A stretch of DNA of 64,000 nt from [Actinobacillus] rossii (GTDB lineage: Bacteria > Pseudomonadota > Gammaproteobacteria > Enterobacterales > Pasteurellaceae). Below, piece after piece: positions 31,427-43,333 of this stretch; position 1 is the first letter of the stretch, and every line of letters starts with the position of its first letter. Position numbers and translations under genes: made by a program. The notes beneath the pieces were generated by a model. That model was given only the letters and a program-made list of their open reading frames with translations, was not told the DNA's origin and made no database searches. The DNA is taken from NCBI GenBank assembly GCA_900444965.1, contig UFRQ01000003.1, positions 1,054,001 through 1,118,000 on the forward strand, in the 5' to 3' direction.

Positions 31427-33012
31427 TATTGCGCCTTTTTCTTTAATGGAATGACAATAGCGGGATCGTCTGGCGCATCAATTTTATCGATTTGTGCTTT
31501 TAACCCATAGTCATCTTTGTCAGGCGTGTTGCTAAATAAATCCGCGTCCGCATTGAGTTTGGCATTTTGAATCCCTATCCATTTTGCCACGCCATCCGTA
31601 AAGTTTAAGCCTGATTTAAACACTTTATAGACGTGGCGTTCGGTATCATCACTTGAAATTTTAAATAATGGAATATCGAAATGACGTTTACTTTTGCCCG
31701 CACTATTATGAATATCTACACTCGTTTCGGTTTCATGTTGTGCTAATCCGTGATCGGAAAAGTAAATCATCGAAAAAGTGCGGTGCGATTTTTCGTTGTT
31801 TTTAACTAATTCATCATATACACGCTTAATGACTTCATCGGTTTTCTTCATTGAAGACGCGTAACAGTTGACGTTGTAATATTTTTCATCGATATCGTAA
31901 TCACTATAAAGTTTTTCGTAATCGCTTAGACGGTCACAGGTAATAGGGTGTGAGCCGTATAAATGCAGCACAATAAAACGTTTACCTTGTGCAGGTTGTT
32001 CGAGTACTTGGGTAAATTTAGGCAGTAACGCAAAATCACTTGTATTTGAGTTTAAGCTGTCGCCTGATTTTAAAAAAATCTTTTCATCGCTTTGGTTAGC
32101 AATAGCCGAAATTGGCGTATCAAATTGTCCTAAATAACCTTGGTTTGAGATCCAAACAGTTTTAAGGCTTGCGGATTTTATTAGGTCAATGAAATTTAAA
32201 GCATAATTACCTTCCCAATTTTTAGTGTCTGGTTTGGTGAGCATCAATTTTAGGGAAGCGATAGTGTTTGTGCCACCTGCGGTAAAGCCGTCAATTAATG
32301 TTCCTTTTGCTGTGGACATAAATGGCGTATTGTCTGCGGGATAACCATAAGCATTATGGTAATCTTTTCGTGCACTTTCACCGATGATTAATACATAATC
32401 ATCATATTTTGATTCGGCAAGTGTAGATGTTCCCCATTGGCTATCAAGTGCTAAGTTATTGAGACGCGAGAGTTCGTCTTGTACTTTGATGCTTGCGGTG
32501 TAAGTTTCAGTGACAAATTTTAATGGCCCCATACTCCATAATAGAAAAACAGTTATCGCAGCGAGAAAAATTTTATTTTTATAAAAATGTACACTGAATT
32601 TTTGAGTAAGTGAACGAAATTGCCAAATACAGAATAAAATTCCAAGCGGATATAAGAAATTTTTAAGTGGTAACTGTGAGAAAAATTCTTTGCTTTCAAG
32701 AAGATCTGTTGCAAATATGGATGCAATATACTGATAGGAAGGTGCACCAAACGTGAGTCCAACGGGAGCGTAAAGTGCATGAACTAATACGAATGGAAAA
32801 ATGACAAACCAGAAAATCTTTTTGGATGCGTTTAGCATAACTAATAAAATTGCCATCAATAATACGGATTTGATGCTGGGATGTGCATCAAATCCAGAAC
32901 CGATAATCATCAATCGGCTGGCAAAAATCACAAGAATGAGAGCTAAGATAGCTGCGAAGATTTGTTGAGCTGCCGTATTAGAAATAAATTTATGGAGTAG
33001 TTTGGCTAACAC
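31426..33012 (-). CDS. Phosphoethanolamine transferase-like sulfatase-fold membrane enzyme
   Basis: 528 aa. Five N-terminal hydrophobic segments (to about residue 165) are followed by a periplasmic alkaline-phosphatase/sulfatase-fold domain. The nucleophile motif reads [17 protein letters not shown], with Ser in place of the Thr of EptA (GET); metal motifs [11 protein letters not shown] and HLYGSHP are present. It may add phosphoethanolamine to lipooligosaccharide core or lipid A; the acceptor cannot be told from sequence. It is coupled to menH by a one-base overlap, an odd functional pairing. Confidence 0.8.
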   Translation of the reverse strand: MLAKLLHKFISNTAAQQIFAAILALILVIFASRLMIIGSGFDAHPSIKSVLLMAILLVMLNASKKIFWFVIFPFVLVHALYAPVGLTFGAPSYQYIASIFATDLLESKEFFSQLPLKNFLYPLGILFCIWQFRSLTQKFSVHFYKNKIFLAAITVFLLWSMGPLKFVTETYTASIKVQDELSRLNNLALDSQWGTSTLAESKYDDYVLIIGESARKDYHNAYGYPADNTPFMSTAKGTLIDGFTAGGTNTIASLKLMLTKPDTKNWEGNYALNFIDLIKSASLKTVWISNQGYLGQFDTPISAIANQSDEKIFLKSGDSLNSNTSDFALLPKFTQVLEQPAQGKRFIVLHLYGSHPITCDRLSDYEKLYSDYDIDEKYYNVNCYASSMKKTDEVIKRVYDELVKNNEKSHRTFSMIYFSDHGLAQHETETSVDIHNSAGKSKRHFDIPLFKISSDDTERHVYKVFKSGLNFTDGVAKWIGIQNAKLNADADLFSNTPDKDDYGLKAQIDKIDAPDDPAIVIPLKKKAQ

Positions 33013-33155
33013 GCGTTGTCCTTTCTTTTTAATGAATAATTGAGTTCAGGATTGTTTATGTGAGATAAACGGACTCTATATTGTGCAGGGATTTTAATAT
33101 TTAAATCAAGTTTAATATGTTTATTTAATTGATTGGAGTAAAAAATTTGTAAAAA

Positions 33156-33177
33156 AGCGCTATCATTGGATAGCGCT
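33156..33177 (-). terminator. Catalase gene terminator
   Basis: AGCGCTATC-ATTG-GATAGCGCT is a perfect 9-bp stem with a 4-base loop, followed on the minus strand by a T run (complement of 33150-33155). It ends the catalase transcript. Confidence 0.88.
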
Positions 33178-33208
33178 GAAGGTTGATATGTTATTAATCT
33201 TGTTCTGA

Positions 33209-34741
33209 TTAAAAGTTAGGTTTTAATAAACCTGGTTGACCTAATGCTGGGTCGGTATTGTAGGCTTCCATAGCATCTGGAACTGTCATTTTTAGGGCTT
33301 TGGCAACACCTTCACCGTATTCTGGATCGCAGAAATAGCAGTTACGAATATGACGATATTTGATGAAATCTAACGCATCTCCCATTGCTGCAGCTGTATT
33401 AGTAAAAAGCGATTGTTTTTCTTTTTCTGTCATAAGCTTAAACAATGTGCGTGGTTGGCTAAAATAATCGGAATCGTCTTGGCGGTAGTCCCAAAAATCT
33501 GCATCGTCGTTAATTTTTAATGGTGGTTCTTTATATTGTGCTTGTTCTTGCCATTGTCCAAAGCTATTGGGCTCATAATGGATTGTGCTACCATAATTGC
33601 CATCAACACGACCTTGGCCATCACGTGCATTACTATGTACAGGACAACGTGGTGCATTGACAGGGATTTGATTGAAATTTACCCCTAAGCGGTAGCGTTG
33701 TGCATCGGCATAGTTGAAAAGGCGTGCTTGTAACATACGGTCTGGGGATACGCTAATCCCTGGTACTAAATTACTAGGCGCAAAGGCAGATTGTTCTACA
33801 TCCGCAAAAAAGTTTGCTGGGTTGCGATTCAATTCCATTATGCCAACTTCAATTAATGGATAATCTTTATGTGGCCATACTTTGGTTAAGTCAAAAGGAT
33901 GATATGATACTTTCTCTGCATCCGTTTCAGGCATAATTTGAACATAAAGTGTCCATTTCGGGAAGTTACCGTTCTCAATTGCTTCATACAAATCGCGTTG
34001 ATGTGATTCACGATCGTTTGCAATGATAGCGGCAGCCTCTTCATTAGTTAGATTTTTAATACCTTGTTGGGTTCGAAAATGGAATTTTACCCAAAAACGC
34101 TCATTATTAGCATTGATAAAACTATATGTATGTGAACCAAAGCCGTGCATATGACGATAAGACGCAGGGATACCACGTTCTGACATAACAATAGTGACTT
34201 GGTGAAATGCTTCTGGTAGTAATGTCCAGAAATCCCAGTTGTTTGTTGCTGAACGCATATTAGTACGAGGATCGCGTTTTACAGCTTTATTTAAATCAGG
34301 AAATTTACGTGGATCACGTAAGAAGAATACTGGTGTGTTATTACCAACTAAATCCCAGTTTCCTTGTTCAGTATAAAATTTTACTGCAAATCCACGGATA
34401 TCACGTTCAGCGTCCGCTGCACCACGTTCACCTGCAACAGTAGTAAAACGAGCAAATAATTCAGTTTCTTTTCCTATCTCACTAAAAATAGCAGCTTTGG
34501 TGTATTGAGTAATATCATGTGTGACAGTAAATTTACCAAATGCACCCGATCCTTTTGCGTGCATACGACGTTCTGGAATGACTTCACGTACGAAATTCGC
34601 TAACTTTTCGTTTAACCAAAGATCTTGCGCAAGTAAAGGGCCACGTGGACCAGCAGTCATACTGTTTTGATTATCCGTCACTGGGGCACCATTATTCATG
34701 GTGAGAGATGTGTGATGGAAAGGGCATTTTGATTCAGACAT
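33209..34741 (-). CDS. katA: Catalase (hktE/KatA type)
   Basis: 510 aa haem catalase of the small-subunit clade. The distal haem His61 is in [13 protein letters not shown], the Asn is in [14 protein letters not shown], and the proximal Tyr is in [14 protein letters not shown]. It removes hydrogen peroxide. It is divergent from pyrH. H. influenzae has a close counterpart named hktE. I looked for an OxyR site in the 258-base gap but found no convincing one. Confidence 0.96.
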   Translation of the reverse strand: MSESKCPFHHTSLTMNNGAPVTDNQNSMTAGPRGPLLAQDLWLNEKLANFVREVIPERRMHAKGSGAFGKFTVTHDITQYTKAAIFSEIGKETELFARFTTVAGERGAADAERDIRGFAVKFYTEQGNWDLVGNNTPVFFLRDPRKFPDLNKAVKRDPRTNMRSATNNWDFWTLLPEAFHQVTIVMSERGIPASYRHMHGFGSHTYSFINANNERFWVKFHFRTQQGIKNLTNEEAAAIIANDRESHQRDLYEAIENGNFPKWTLYVQIMPETDAEKVSYHPFDLTKVWPHKDYPLIEVGIMELNRNPANFFADVEQSAFAPSNLVPGISVSPDRMLQARLFNYADAQRYRLGVNFNQIPVNAPRCPVHSNARDGQGRVDGNYGSTIHYEPNSFGQWQEQAQYKEPPLKINDDADFWDYRQDDSDYFSQPRTLFKLMTEKEKQSLFTNTAAAMGDALDFIKYRHIRNCYFCDPEYGEGVAKALKMTVPDAMEAYNTDPALGQPGLLKPNF

Positions 34742-34999
34742 AAAATCTCCTTTAGTATTGTGTGGTTATAAAGTGTGCTTATTCTGATTAATTTAAATAA
34801 ATTTGTAAAACTATTGATTTGATTAATTTTAGCAATTAATAATCATTTATTAATAGATTTTAACATTCTCATTTTGGGGCTAAGTAGAGAACGATAGGAT
34901 GCAGTTTTACTAATTTTTGTTGTTTATTCTATTGGTTGTTGTGTGAAGTTACTTTATAATGACAAAAATTTTGTGTTCAATCCTAGTGGGAACAAGAAA
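34742..34999. other. Divergent katA/pyrH gap
   Basis: 258 AT-rich bases between divergent genes. It should contain both promoters, but I see no consensus pair I can defend, no hairpin of note, and no ORF beyond an in-frame upstream extension of pyrH (from 34943). Confidence 0.5.
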
Positions 35000-35713
35000 A
35001 TGAGCAAACCAATTTACAAACGTATTCTTTTAAAATTAAGTGGCGAAGCCTTGCAAGGTGCTGAAGGTTTTGGTATTGATCCATCAATTTTGGATCGAAT
35101 GGCACTAGAAATTAAAGAATTATTATCGATGGGTGTTGAAGTCGGTGTAGTATTAGGTGGCGGTAATTTATTCCGTGGTGCAAAATTAGCGAAAGCAGGG
35201 ATGAACCGTGTTGTAGGCGACCATATGGGGATGTTGGCAACAGTCATGAATGGTTTAGCAATGCGTGACGCGTTGCACCGCGCTGATGTGAATGCGAAAT
35301 TGATGTCTGCTTTCCAATTAAATGGTATTTGTGATACTTATAACTGGTCTGAAGCCATTAAAATGTTACGTGAAAAACGCGTGGTTATTTTCTCAGGTGG
35401 TACGGGTAGCCCATTCTTCACTACCGATTCTGCCGCTTGTTTACGTGGCATTGAAATTGAAGCTGATGTGGTGTTAAAAGCGACTAAAGTAGATGGTGTT
35501 TACGATTGTGATCCGGCTAAAAACCCAGAAGCAAAATTATTTAATACCTTAAGTTATGCGGATGTGATTGAACAAGAATTACAAGTGATGGATTTAGCTG
35601 CATTTACTTTAGCACGCGACCACGGTATGCCAATTCGTGTGTTTAATATGGGGAAACCTGGTGCATTGCGAGAAGTGGTGACCGGTTTGTCTGAAGGCAC
35701 GATTATTTCTTAA
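35000..35713 (+). CDS. pyrH: UMP kinase
   Basis: 237 aa amino-acid-kinase-fold enzyme making UDP. Motifs are [22 protein letters not shown] and [16 protein letters not shown]. The frame opens at 34943, but ATG 35000 ([15 protein letters not shown]) with GGGA eight bases upstream matches the family. It begins pyrH-frr-dxr. Confidence 0.97.
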   Translation: MSKPIYKRILLKLSGEALQGAEGFGIDPSILDRMALEIKELLSMGVEVGVVLGGGNLFRGAKLAKAGMNRVVGDHMGMLATVMNGLAMRDALHRADVNAKLMSAFQLNGICDTYNWSEAIKMLREKRVVIFSGGTGSPFFTTDSAACLRGIEIEADVVLKATKVDGVYDCDPAKNPEAKLFNTLSYADVIEQELQVMDLAAFTLARDHGMPIRVFNMGKPGALREVVTGLSEGTIIS

Positions 35714-35720
35714 TAATAAA

Positions 35721-35775
35721 ATGGGCTGATTAGCCCATGATTTGACATAATATATTTTAGTGGGCTAGTCGCCCA
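35721..35775 (+). repeat. Two TGGGC-type hairpins between pyrH and frr
   Basis: ATGGGCT-GATT-AGCCCAT (35721-35738) and TGGGC-TAGTC-GCCCA (35761-35775) are tandem small stem-loops in an 86-base gap. Neither has a T run, so they look like processing or stability elements and less like terminators. Confidence 0.65.
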
Positions 35776-35799
35776 GCCTATAAATAACAAGGAAAAACG

Positions 35800-36357
35800 A
35801 TGATTAACGAAATCAAAAAAGACACTCAAGATCGTATGGAAAAAAGCCTTGAAGCACTCAAAGGGCATATTTCAAAAATTCGTACAGGACGTGCTCAACC
35901 ATCATTATTAGATGCAATTCAAGTGGAATATTACGGTTCTGCGACACCATTACGTCAATTAGCAAATGTTGTTGCAGAAGATGCGCGTACTTTAGCGGTG
36001 ACTGTGTTTGATCGTTCACTCATTCAAGCAGTCGAAAAAGCAATTTTAACTTCTGATTTAGGCTTAAATCCATCATCAGCGGGTACAACAATCCGTGTGC
36101 CATTGCCACCATTAACAGAAGAACGCCGTAAGGATTTGATTAAACTAGTAAAATCCGAAGGTGAACAAGGTAAAGTGGCTGTGCGTAATGTGCGTCGTGA
36201 TGCAAATGATAAAATCAAAGCATTATTAAAAGATAAAGAAATCAGCGAAAACGATCAACGTAAAGCGGAAGAAGAAATTCAAAAAATCACTGACAGTTTC
36301 ATCAAAAAAGTGGATGAAGTGTTAGCTGATAAAGAAAAAGAATTGATGGATTTCTAA
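35800..36357 (+). CDS. frr: Ribosome recycling factor
   Basis: 185 aa, the exact family length. It splits post-termination ribosomes with EF-G. The three-helix-bundle pattern and the signature [11 protein letters not shown] and [15 protein letters not shown] are conserved. It has AAGGAAAAACG before the ATG. Confidence 0.98.
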   Translation: MINEIKKDTQDRMEKSLEALKGHISKIRTGRAQPSLLDAIQVEYYGSATPLRQLANVVAEDARTLAVTVFDRSLIQAVEKAILTSDLGLNPSSAGTTIRVPLPPLTEERRKDLIKLVKSEGEQGKVAVRNVRRDANDKIKALLKDKEISENDQRKAEEEIQKITDSFIKKVDEVLADKEKELMDF

Positions 36358-36370
36358 TTTCATGGAATAG

Positions 36371-36420
36371 GGTGGGCGAATTAGCCCACCGAAATAGACG
36401 CAGAAATTTCTGCGTTTTTT
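36371..36420 (+). terminator. frr terminator with upstream TGGGC hairpin
   Basis: GGTGGGC-GAATTA-GCCCACC (36371-36390) is followed by ACGCAGAAA/TTTCTGCGT (36398-36406/36407-36415) and a T run. The second stem is a good intrinsic terminator; the first belongs to the repeated hairpin family. Confidence 0.85.
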
Positions 36421-36464
36421 TATATGAAAAGTGAGTAGTATTAGGTTTACTCTACGGGTTTGTT

Positions 36465-37652
36465 ATGAAAAAACAAAACTTAGTGATTCTTGGTTCAACG
36501 GGGTCGATTGGAACAAGTACACTTTCTGTCATTGAGCATAATCCTGAAAAATATCGAGCATTTGCTTTAGTAGGTGGGCGTAATTTGGATTTAATGCTTG
36601 CACAATGCGTCCAATTTCAGCCTGAATTTGCTGCATTAGATGATGAAAGCGCGGCTAAAAAATTATGTGAAAAACTCACCGCACTTGGTTCGAAAACCCA
36701 AGTTCTAAGTGGGCAAAAAGCAATTTGTGAACTGGCAGCTCATGAGCAAGCGGATCAAGTAATGGCCGCGATTGTGGGGGCAGCAGGGCTTCTGCCTACA
36801 TTGTCGGCAGTGAAAGCCAGTAAGCGTGTACTTTTAGCGAATAAAGAAAGTTTAGTGACTTGTGGGCAAATTTTTATCGATGCCGTGAAAAAATATGGGG
36901 CAAAATTATTACCCGTAGATAGTGAACATAATGCGATTTTTCAGTCTTTGCCACCAGATGCACAGCAAAAAATAGGCTTTTGTCCGTTGAAAGAATTAGG
37001 TGTCAGCAAAATTGTATTAACGGGTTCAGGGGGACCATTCCGTTATACAGATTTGAATGAATTTGAGCATATTACGCCAGAACAAGCGGTTGCACACCCC
37101 AATTGGTCTATGGGAAAGAAAATTTCAGTAGATAGCGCCACAATGATGAATAAAGGATTAGAGTATATTGAGGCGCGTTGGTTGTTTAATGCAAGCGAGG
37201 ATGAAATGGAGATAATCATTCATCCACAATCGATCATTCATTCTATGGTTCGTTATATTGATGGTTCTGTCATTGCGCAAATGGGAAATCCCGATATGCG
37301 TACGCCAATAGCGGAAACGATGGCATATCCACATCGTACATTTGCAGGTGTAGAAGCGTTGGATTTCTATAAATTAAATGGGCTAACGTTTCTAGAGCCG
37401 GATTTTAATCGTTATCCAAATCTTAAACTCGCGATAGATGCTTTTGCCGAAGGACAATACGCAACCACAGCAATGAATGCGGCCAATGAAATTGCGGTAG
37501 ATGCTTTTTTAAAAGCGCAAATTAAGTTTACGGATATTGCTAAAGTTAATGCGAAAGTGGTTGAAAGTGTTAAACCCCAAACAATCAGTTGCATTGATGA
37601 TGTATTAGACGTTGATAGGCAAGCAAGAGAATTAGCAAAACAATTTATTTAG
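36465..37652 (+). CDS. dxr: 1-Deoxy-D-xylulose 5-phosphate reductoisomerase
   Basis: 395 aa. Second step of the MEP isoprenoid pathway. NADPH-binding [16 protein letters not shown] is at the N-terminus; the active-site region includes [13 protein letters not shown] and [19 protein letters not shown]. Length is normal. Confidence 0.97.
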   Translation: MKKQNLVILGSTGSIGTSTLSVIEHNPEKYRAFALVGGRNLDLMLAQCVQFQPEFAALDDESAAKKLCEKLTALGSKTQVLSGQKAICELAAHEQADQVMAAIVGAAGLLPTLSAVKASKRVLLANKESLVTCGQIFIDAVKKYGAKLLPVDSEHNAIFQSLPPDAQQKIGFCPLKELGVSKIVLTGSGGPFRYTDLNEFEHITPEQAVAHPNWSMGKKISVDSATMMNKGLEYIEARWLFNASEDEMEIIIHPQSIIHSMVRYIDGSVIAQMGNPDMRTPIAETMAYPHRTFAGVEALDFYKLNGLTFLEPDFNRYPNLKLAIDAFAEGQYATTAMNAANEIAVDAFLKAQIKFTDIAKVNAKVVESVKPQTISCIDDVLDVDRQARELAKQFI

Positions 37653-37663
37653 TATGATGAAGT

Positions 37664-37681
37664 GCGGTTAAATTTAACCGC
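37664..37681. terminator. Palindrome between dxr and fthC
   Basis: GCGGTTAAATTTAACCGC is a perfect 18-base palindrome between convergent genes. The left side is a full uptake signal (AAGTGCGGT from 37660); the right side has lost it (ACCGCCTCT). Confidence 0.65.
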
Positions 37682-37686
37682 CTCTT

Positions 37687-38259
37687 TTATCCCACTAAAA
37701 TATCAAATAAAGGCATATCCCAAGTCTCAATAGGCAGCTGTTCCACTTGTTGACATTGATGAGCCAGTCCCACAGGAATAAAGTTTTTTGAATGCCAATC
37801 TTGTAAGGTTCGATCGTAAAAACCACCGCCCATACCTAGCCGATTACCCTGTTTATCAAATGCCACTAACGGCGTGAAAATAATATCGAGTTGATTAATG
37901 GGTAGAATGTTCTTCACATTTAATTGTGGTTCGGGGATGCCGAATTGATTAGGTATTAAGAGACTTTCTTGCGTATAACGTAAAAAAAGCAAATGTCCTT
38001 TACAAAAAGGATGAAGCACCGGCAAATAAACCTTTTTTCCCATACGCCAAAGTGTTTCAATAAGTAATTGTGTGGAAATTTCACCATCAAAAGACAGATA
38101 GAGCGCAATGTTTTTTGCTTTGCGTTTTGAAATTAAGTCTAATGCTTTTTGCGTCACTATTTTCTCTGCTTGAGATTGCTCAAGTGCGGTTAAATTATGA
38201 CGGGTTCTACGAATGGCATTGCGGAGTTGAGCGCGTAGTGCTGAGATTGATTTTTGCAT
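37687..38259 (-). CDS. fthC: 5-Formyltetrahydrofolate cyclo-ligase
   Basis: 190 aa from ATG 38259 (MQKSISALRAQLRN). It recycles 5-formyl-THF to 5,10-methenyl-THF. Family motifs are LYLSFDGEISTQLLIE and RLGMGGGFYDRTL. The longer open frame to 38325 runs into the 6S RNA and is not credible. No ribosome site is obvious; as in E. coli (ssrS-ygfA) it is probably translated from a 6S RNA read-through transcript. Confidence 0.92.
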   Translation of the reverse strand: MQKSISALRAQLRNAIRRTRHNLTALEQSQAEKIVTQKALDLISKRKAKNIALYLSFDGEISTQLLIETLWRMGKKVYLPVLHPFCKGHLLFLRYTQESLLIPNQFGIPEPQLNVKNILPINQLDIIFTPLVAFDKQGNRLGMGGGFYDRTLQDWHSKNFIPVGLAHQCQQVEQLPIETWDMPLFDILVG

Positions 38260-38271
38260 AGGAAAAATAAG

Positions 38272-38456
38272 AGAGAGCCCCGAGATGCCGTTGTGGGTGG
38301 TCGGTCCTTGAACCCGACGGTTCAAGGGAGCTAGCTATAACCGTTTTTAGGCTTCTTAGTAGAACTAAGCCTGCACACCAACAGCTGAGAAACCAACTCT
38401 AAAAATATAAATATCGGCTCAGGGACGTAACCCTCTGGCGAACATCTCAGGTAATC
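38272..38456 (-). ncRNA. ssrS: 6S RNA
   Basis: On the minus strand, the 5' part reads ACCTGAGATGTTCGC and the 3' part GGCATCTCGGGG, the closing stem of 6S RNA. Internal hallmarks include GTCCCTGAGCCGATATTT near the 5' side and a TTGAACC...GGTTCAAGG hairpin near the 3' side, all matching E. coli 6S RNA as I know it. Length is about 184 bases. It binds and inhibits the sigma-70 RNA polymerase in stationary phase. It lies between zapA and fthC, as in enterobacteria. Ends are approximate. Confidence 0.93.
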
Positions 38457-38521
38457 TTTTAAATTTATACTAACCGAAATTAGCTAGCTTGACCAGCATT
38501 AAAACGTGACTTTCTTCACAA

Positions 38522-38839
38522 TTATTGAATTTCATAGGCTGTTTGCTGATTTGTTGAACAAGAAAAAATGGTTTCTAAAGACGCACTTAACTGCTGGATC
38601 TGATTCTGTAGTACTTTTTCAGTTTCACTATTTTTCATTTTTTCTTGTAGCAATTCAAAACTTAAGTTCAATGCAACAATGTTTAGCGCGCGTTCGACTT
38701 GTACAGTTTGCATGCGTTCTTTCATTTCCACAACTCGTTGATCTAAAATTCGTGCGGCTTCACGTAAGCTTTCATGTTGTTCTACAGGGGCGTTTAAACG
38801 CACAACCTGACCTAAGAAATTCAGTTCAATCATTGCCAT
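38522..38839 (-). CDS. zapA: Cell division protein ZapA
   Basis: 105 aa from ATG 38839. It bundles FtsZ filaments at the Z-ring. The N-terminal beta part (IELNFLGQVVRLNAPVEQHESLREAA) and the C-terminal coiled coil (about 55-95) are typical. GGTGA lies upstream; the next ATG (38833) is possible. It lies upstream of 6S RNA and divergent from ygfB, the E. coli arrangement. Confidence 0.92.
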   Translation of the reverse strand: MAMIELNFLGQVVRLNAPVEQHESLREAARILDQRVVEMKERMQTVQVERALNIVALNLSFELLQEKMKNSETEKVLQNQIQQLSASLETIFSCSTNQQTAYEIQ

Positions 38840-38943
38840 AAATATCACCATACTGAAAAATTTTGGTTATTATGCCACAGAGAAATATTTTCGTCATAGA
38901 TAATCTGATAGAATGCAGTGAACTTAACTGAAAGGACAGATGA

Positions 38944-39489
38944 ATGGCTGAATATTCAACACTCCAACAACAATTAAAAAACGCACAGCTCGAATTATCT
39001 CCCGCCGAATTACACGGTTTTCTAACGGGATTACTTTGTGGAGGTGTTCGAGATCAAAGTTGGCAATCATTACTTTATCAAATGACGAACGATAATCATG
39101 CTTACCCAACCGCATTATTGACGGAAGTGACAGAAATCTATCAAGAAATTGACCGCACTTTGTCCGATATTGATGGTTTTAATTTTGAAATTTTACTGCC
39201 AGAAGATGACAATGTATTTGTGCAAGCGGATGCATTATGTGAGTGGACAAATCATTTCTTGCTCGGTTTGGGCTTGAATCAACCTAAATTAGATAAAGAA
39301 AAAGGCGAAATCGGCGAAGCACTCGATGATTTGAATGATATTTGTCAACTTGGTTACGATGAAGAAGATAATCAAGAAGAATTAGCGGAAGCACTAGAAG
39401 AAATTATTGAATACGTACGTACCATTGCGGCATTGTTTTATGCGCATTTTCGCCCACAGGAAAGTACTGCGCAACCAACGATTCACTAG
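38944..39489 (+). CDS. ygfB: UPF0149 protein YgfB
   Basis: 181 aa, acidic. The family motif [17 protein letters not shown] is at the N-terminus and the end is rich in Glu ([20 protein letters not shown]). E. coli YgfB is uncharacterised, while the Pseudomonas homologue is reported to repress antibiotic-response genes. It is followed 9 bases later by pepP, a conserved pair. Confidence 0.92.
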   Translation: MAEYSTLQQQLKNAQLELSPAELHGFLTGLLCGGVRDQSWQSLLYQMTNDNHAYPTALLTEVTEIYQEIDRTLSDIDGFNFEILLPEDDNVFVQADALCEWTNHFLLGLGLNQPKLDKEKGEIGEALDDLNDICQLGYDEEDNQEELAEALEEIIEYVRTIAALFYAHFRPQESTAQPTIH

Positions 39490-39498
39490 GAGTTCGCG

Positions 39499-40824
39499 AT
39501 GGATTTAGCTTATATGGCAGAACTACCAACACAAGAATTTGTAGAACGCCGAGCAAAGTTATTTGAATATTTAGATGAGAATAGTGTAGCGGTAATTTTC
39601 TCAGCGACTGAGCAAACGCGTTCAAAAGACACGACTTATCCCTTTCGTCAAAACAGTTATTTTTGGTATTTAACCGGATTTAATGAGCCTGATGCCGCAT
39701 TAGTCTTAATTCGGAAAAAAGGCAAAAATCAGACCGCACTTTTCTTGCGTCCTAATGATCCTGAAATGGAAATTTGGAATGGTCGTCGTTTAGGGATAGA
39801 ACAGGCACCGAATAAACTGCAAATTGATTGTGCATTTCCCATTGAAACGTTGAAAGAACAACTTATTAGCTTATTAGCTGACATTGGAACTTTGTATCAT
39901 TTACAAGGGGAACGTATGCAAAATGATTTGTTAATAGGCGAGATTTTATCTCAATCAGTAAAATTAACGGATTTACGACCGCACTTAGATGAAATGCGTT
40001 TGTTTAAATCGACAAATGAAATCCGTTTGATGCAACAAGCCGGACAAATTAGTGCGTTGGGACATATTCGAGCTATGCGCGAAATGCGCCCTAATCGCTT
40101 TGAATACGAGATTGAAAGCGAAATTTTGCATGAGTTTAACCGTTTTGGCGCGCGTTTTCCGTCTTATAACAGCATTGTTGCGGGTGGTGAAAATGCCTGC
40201 ATTTTACATTACACGGAAAATGATCGGCCACTACAAGATGGTGATTTAGTTCTGATTGACGCGGGTTGTGAATTTTCGATGTATGCTGGAGACATTACGC
40301 GAACATTTCCTGTGAATGGGAAATTCAGTCAACCACAACGCGAAATTTATGAAATCGTACTAGCAGCACAAAAGCGAGCTCTCGAGTTGTTAGTTGTAGG
40401 AAACAATATTCAGCAGGTGAATGATGAAGTCGTGCGAATTAAAGTTGAAGGCTTGATACGTTTAGGTATTTTACAAGGAAACGTCGATGATCTGATAGCT
40501 CATCAGGCTTACCGTGAATTTTATATGCATGGTTTAGGACACTGGCTAGGGCTTGATGTGCACGATGTAGGTAGTTATTGCAACAAAACCCAAAATGGCG
40601 ATAGAAACTCGAAAAAACGTGACCGCACTTTAGAAGTGGGTATGGTCTTAACTGTTGAGCCGGGACTTTATATTTCACCCAATTCCAATGTTCCTGAACA
40701 ATATAAAGGCATAGGTGTGCGTATTGAAGACAATATTGTGATTACAGAATACGGTAATAAGAATTTAACTTGTGCAGTACCAAAAGAAATTGATGATATT
40801 GAACGATTAATGGTGGAAAGGTAG
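39499..40824 (+). CDS. pepP: Xaa-Pro aminopeptidase
   Basis: 441 aa M24 metallopeptidase releasing N-terminal residues before proline. N-terminal creatinase-like domain to about 170; the catalytic pita-bread domain has the dinuclear metal ligands in LIDAGCEFSMYAGDITRTF (two Asp), HGLGHWLGLDVHD (His), TVEPGLYI (Glu) and GVRIEDNIVIT (Glu). Confidence 0.97.
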   Translation: MDLAYMAELPTQEFVERRAKLFEYLDENSVAVIFSATEQTRSKDTTYPFRQNSYFWYLTGFNEPDAALVLIRKKGKNQTALFLRPNDPEMEIWNGRRLGIEQAPNKLQIDCAFPIETLKEQLISLLADIGTLYHLQGERMQNDLLIGEILSQSVKLTDLRPHLDEMRLFKSTNEIRLMQQAGQISALGHIRAMREMRPNRFEYEIESEILHEFNRFGARFPSYNSIVAGGENACILHYTENDRPLQDGDLVLIDAGCEFSMYAGDITRTFPVNGKFSQPQREIYEIVLAAQKRALELLVVGNNIQQVNDEVVRIKVEGLIRLGILQGNVDDLIAHQAYREFYMHGLGHWLGLDVHDVGSYCNKTQNGDRNSKKRDRTLEVGMVLTVEPGLYISPNSNVPEQYKGIGVRIEDNIVITEYGNKNLTCAVPKEIDDIERLMVER

Positions 40825-40840
40825 CGAAACCGGTTTATAA

Positions 40841-40880
40841 AAGCGCGGTCAAAAAAACAAACATTTTTGACCGCGCTTTA
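40841..40880. terminator. Variant uptake-signal terminator after pepP
   Basis: AAAGCGCGGTCAAAAA and TTTTTGACCGCGCTTT form a long stem around a short loop between convergent pepP and groL. Both arms read AAGCGCGGT, the uptake signal with the same T-to-C change, so pairing is kept while the signal is lost. A second hairpin (CAGGC-TTTGT-GCCTG, 40893-40907) follows. Confidence 0.85.
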
Positions 40881-40931
40881 TTTTTGTAGGGACAGGCTTT
40901 GTGCCTGCCCCGATGGTTAGATGGGAATGAA

Positions 40932-42581
<1,650 letters not shown>

Positions 42582-42660
42582 TTATTCCTTTTCTATCTGA
42601 TCTTGGGCGTATTCGATACGCCCATACAAAAAATTCGGTCAAAACTGACCGCACTTTAAT

Positions 42661-42951
42661 TTATTCTACAATAGCTAAAATATCGTTTTCAGAAACGATA
42701 AGTACTTCTTCACCATCAATTTTTTCAGATTTTACACCGTAACCATCATTGAAAATAACAGTGTCTCCTACTTTAACATCTAATGGCTGCACTGTACCAT
42801 TTTCTAAAATACGGCCTTTACCTACGGCAATAACTTTTGCGCGTGTTGATTTTGTTGCAGCAGAACCAGTTAAAACGATACCGCCAGCTGATAAAGTTTC
42901 TACTTCTTCGCGTTTGATGATAACGCGGTCATGTAACGGACGAATTGCCAT
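42661..42951 (-). CDS. groS: Co-chaperonin GroES
   Basis: 96 aa. It caps the GroEL ring. [15 protein letters not shown] at the start and the mobile loop [18 protein letters not shown] are typical. TTAAGGAG lies before the ATG. It is the first gene of groSL, behind a heat-shock promoter. Confidence 0.99.
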   Translation of the reverse strand: MAIRPLHDRVIIKREEVETLSAGGIVLTGSAATKSTRAKVIAVGKGRILENGTVQPLDVKVGDTVIFNDGYGVKSEKIDGEEVLIVSENDILAIVE

Positions 42952-42995
42952 GTTTAATTACTCCTTAAGTAATAAATTTTCCAAATGCCAAATCT

Positions 42996-43024
42996 ATATG
43001 GGGAATCTTTTTAACGCTTTCAAG
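42996..43024 (-). promoter_or_regulatory. Sigma-32 heat-shock promoter of groSL
   Basis: On the minus strand, CTTGAAA (43024-43018), 14 bases, then CCCCATAT (43003-42996). This is a full match to the RpoH consensus CTTGAAA/CCCCATNT with correct spacing, 45 bases before groS. Confidence 0.92.
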
Positions 43025-43136
43025 GGGGCTTTTTGAAAAAAATTTAAGAAAAATAATCCATGTGGGCTATTGTTCAAGCGCGGCAAAAAGGGTATATTGC
43101 CGAACGTATTTTTATTTACTTTAAAAGGAAAATATT

Positions 43137-43325
43137 ATGGGCGGTATTAGTATTTACCAACTCCTTATTATTGTGGCTATCGTTGTTTTACTATTCGGAA
43201 CGAAAAAGCTTCGTACCTTGGGTGCAGATTTAGGCGAGTCAGTGAAAGGCTTTAAAAAAGCGATGGCGTCTGATGACAATAAAACTGGCGAAGTAAAAAG
43301 TGTAGAGAAAAACGATAAAGAATAG
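43137..43325 (+). CDS. tatA: Twin-arginine translocase subunit TatA
   Basis: 62 aa. One N-terminal membrane helix ([16 protein letters not shown]), the hinge FGTKKL and an amphipathic helix [19 protein letters not shown] define TatA. It forms the variable pore component. First gene of tatABC, 8 bases before tatB, with AAAAGGA upstream. Confidence 0.96.
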   Translation: MGGISIYQLLIIVAIVVLLFGTKKLRTLGADLGESVKGFKKAMASDDNKTGEVKSVEKNDKE

Positions 43326-43333
43326 GTTTTGCC

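Noticed and set aside
34742..34999. OxyR operator for catalase
   Set aside because: I looked for the ATAG-N7-CTAT series and found no acceptable match.
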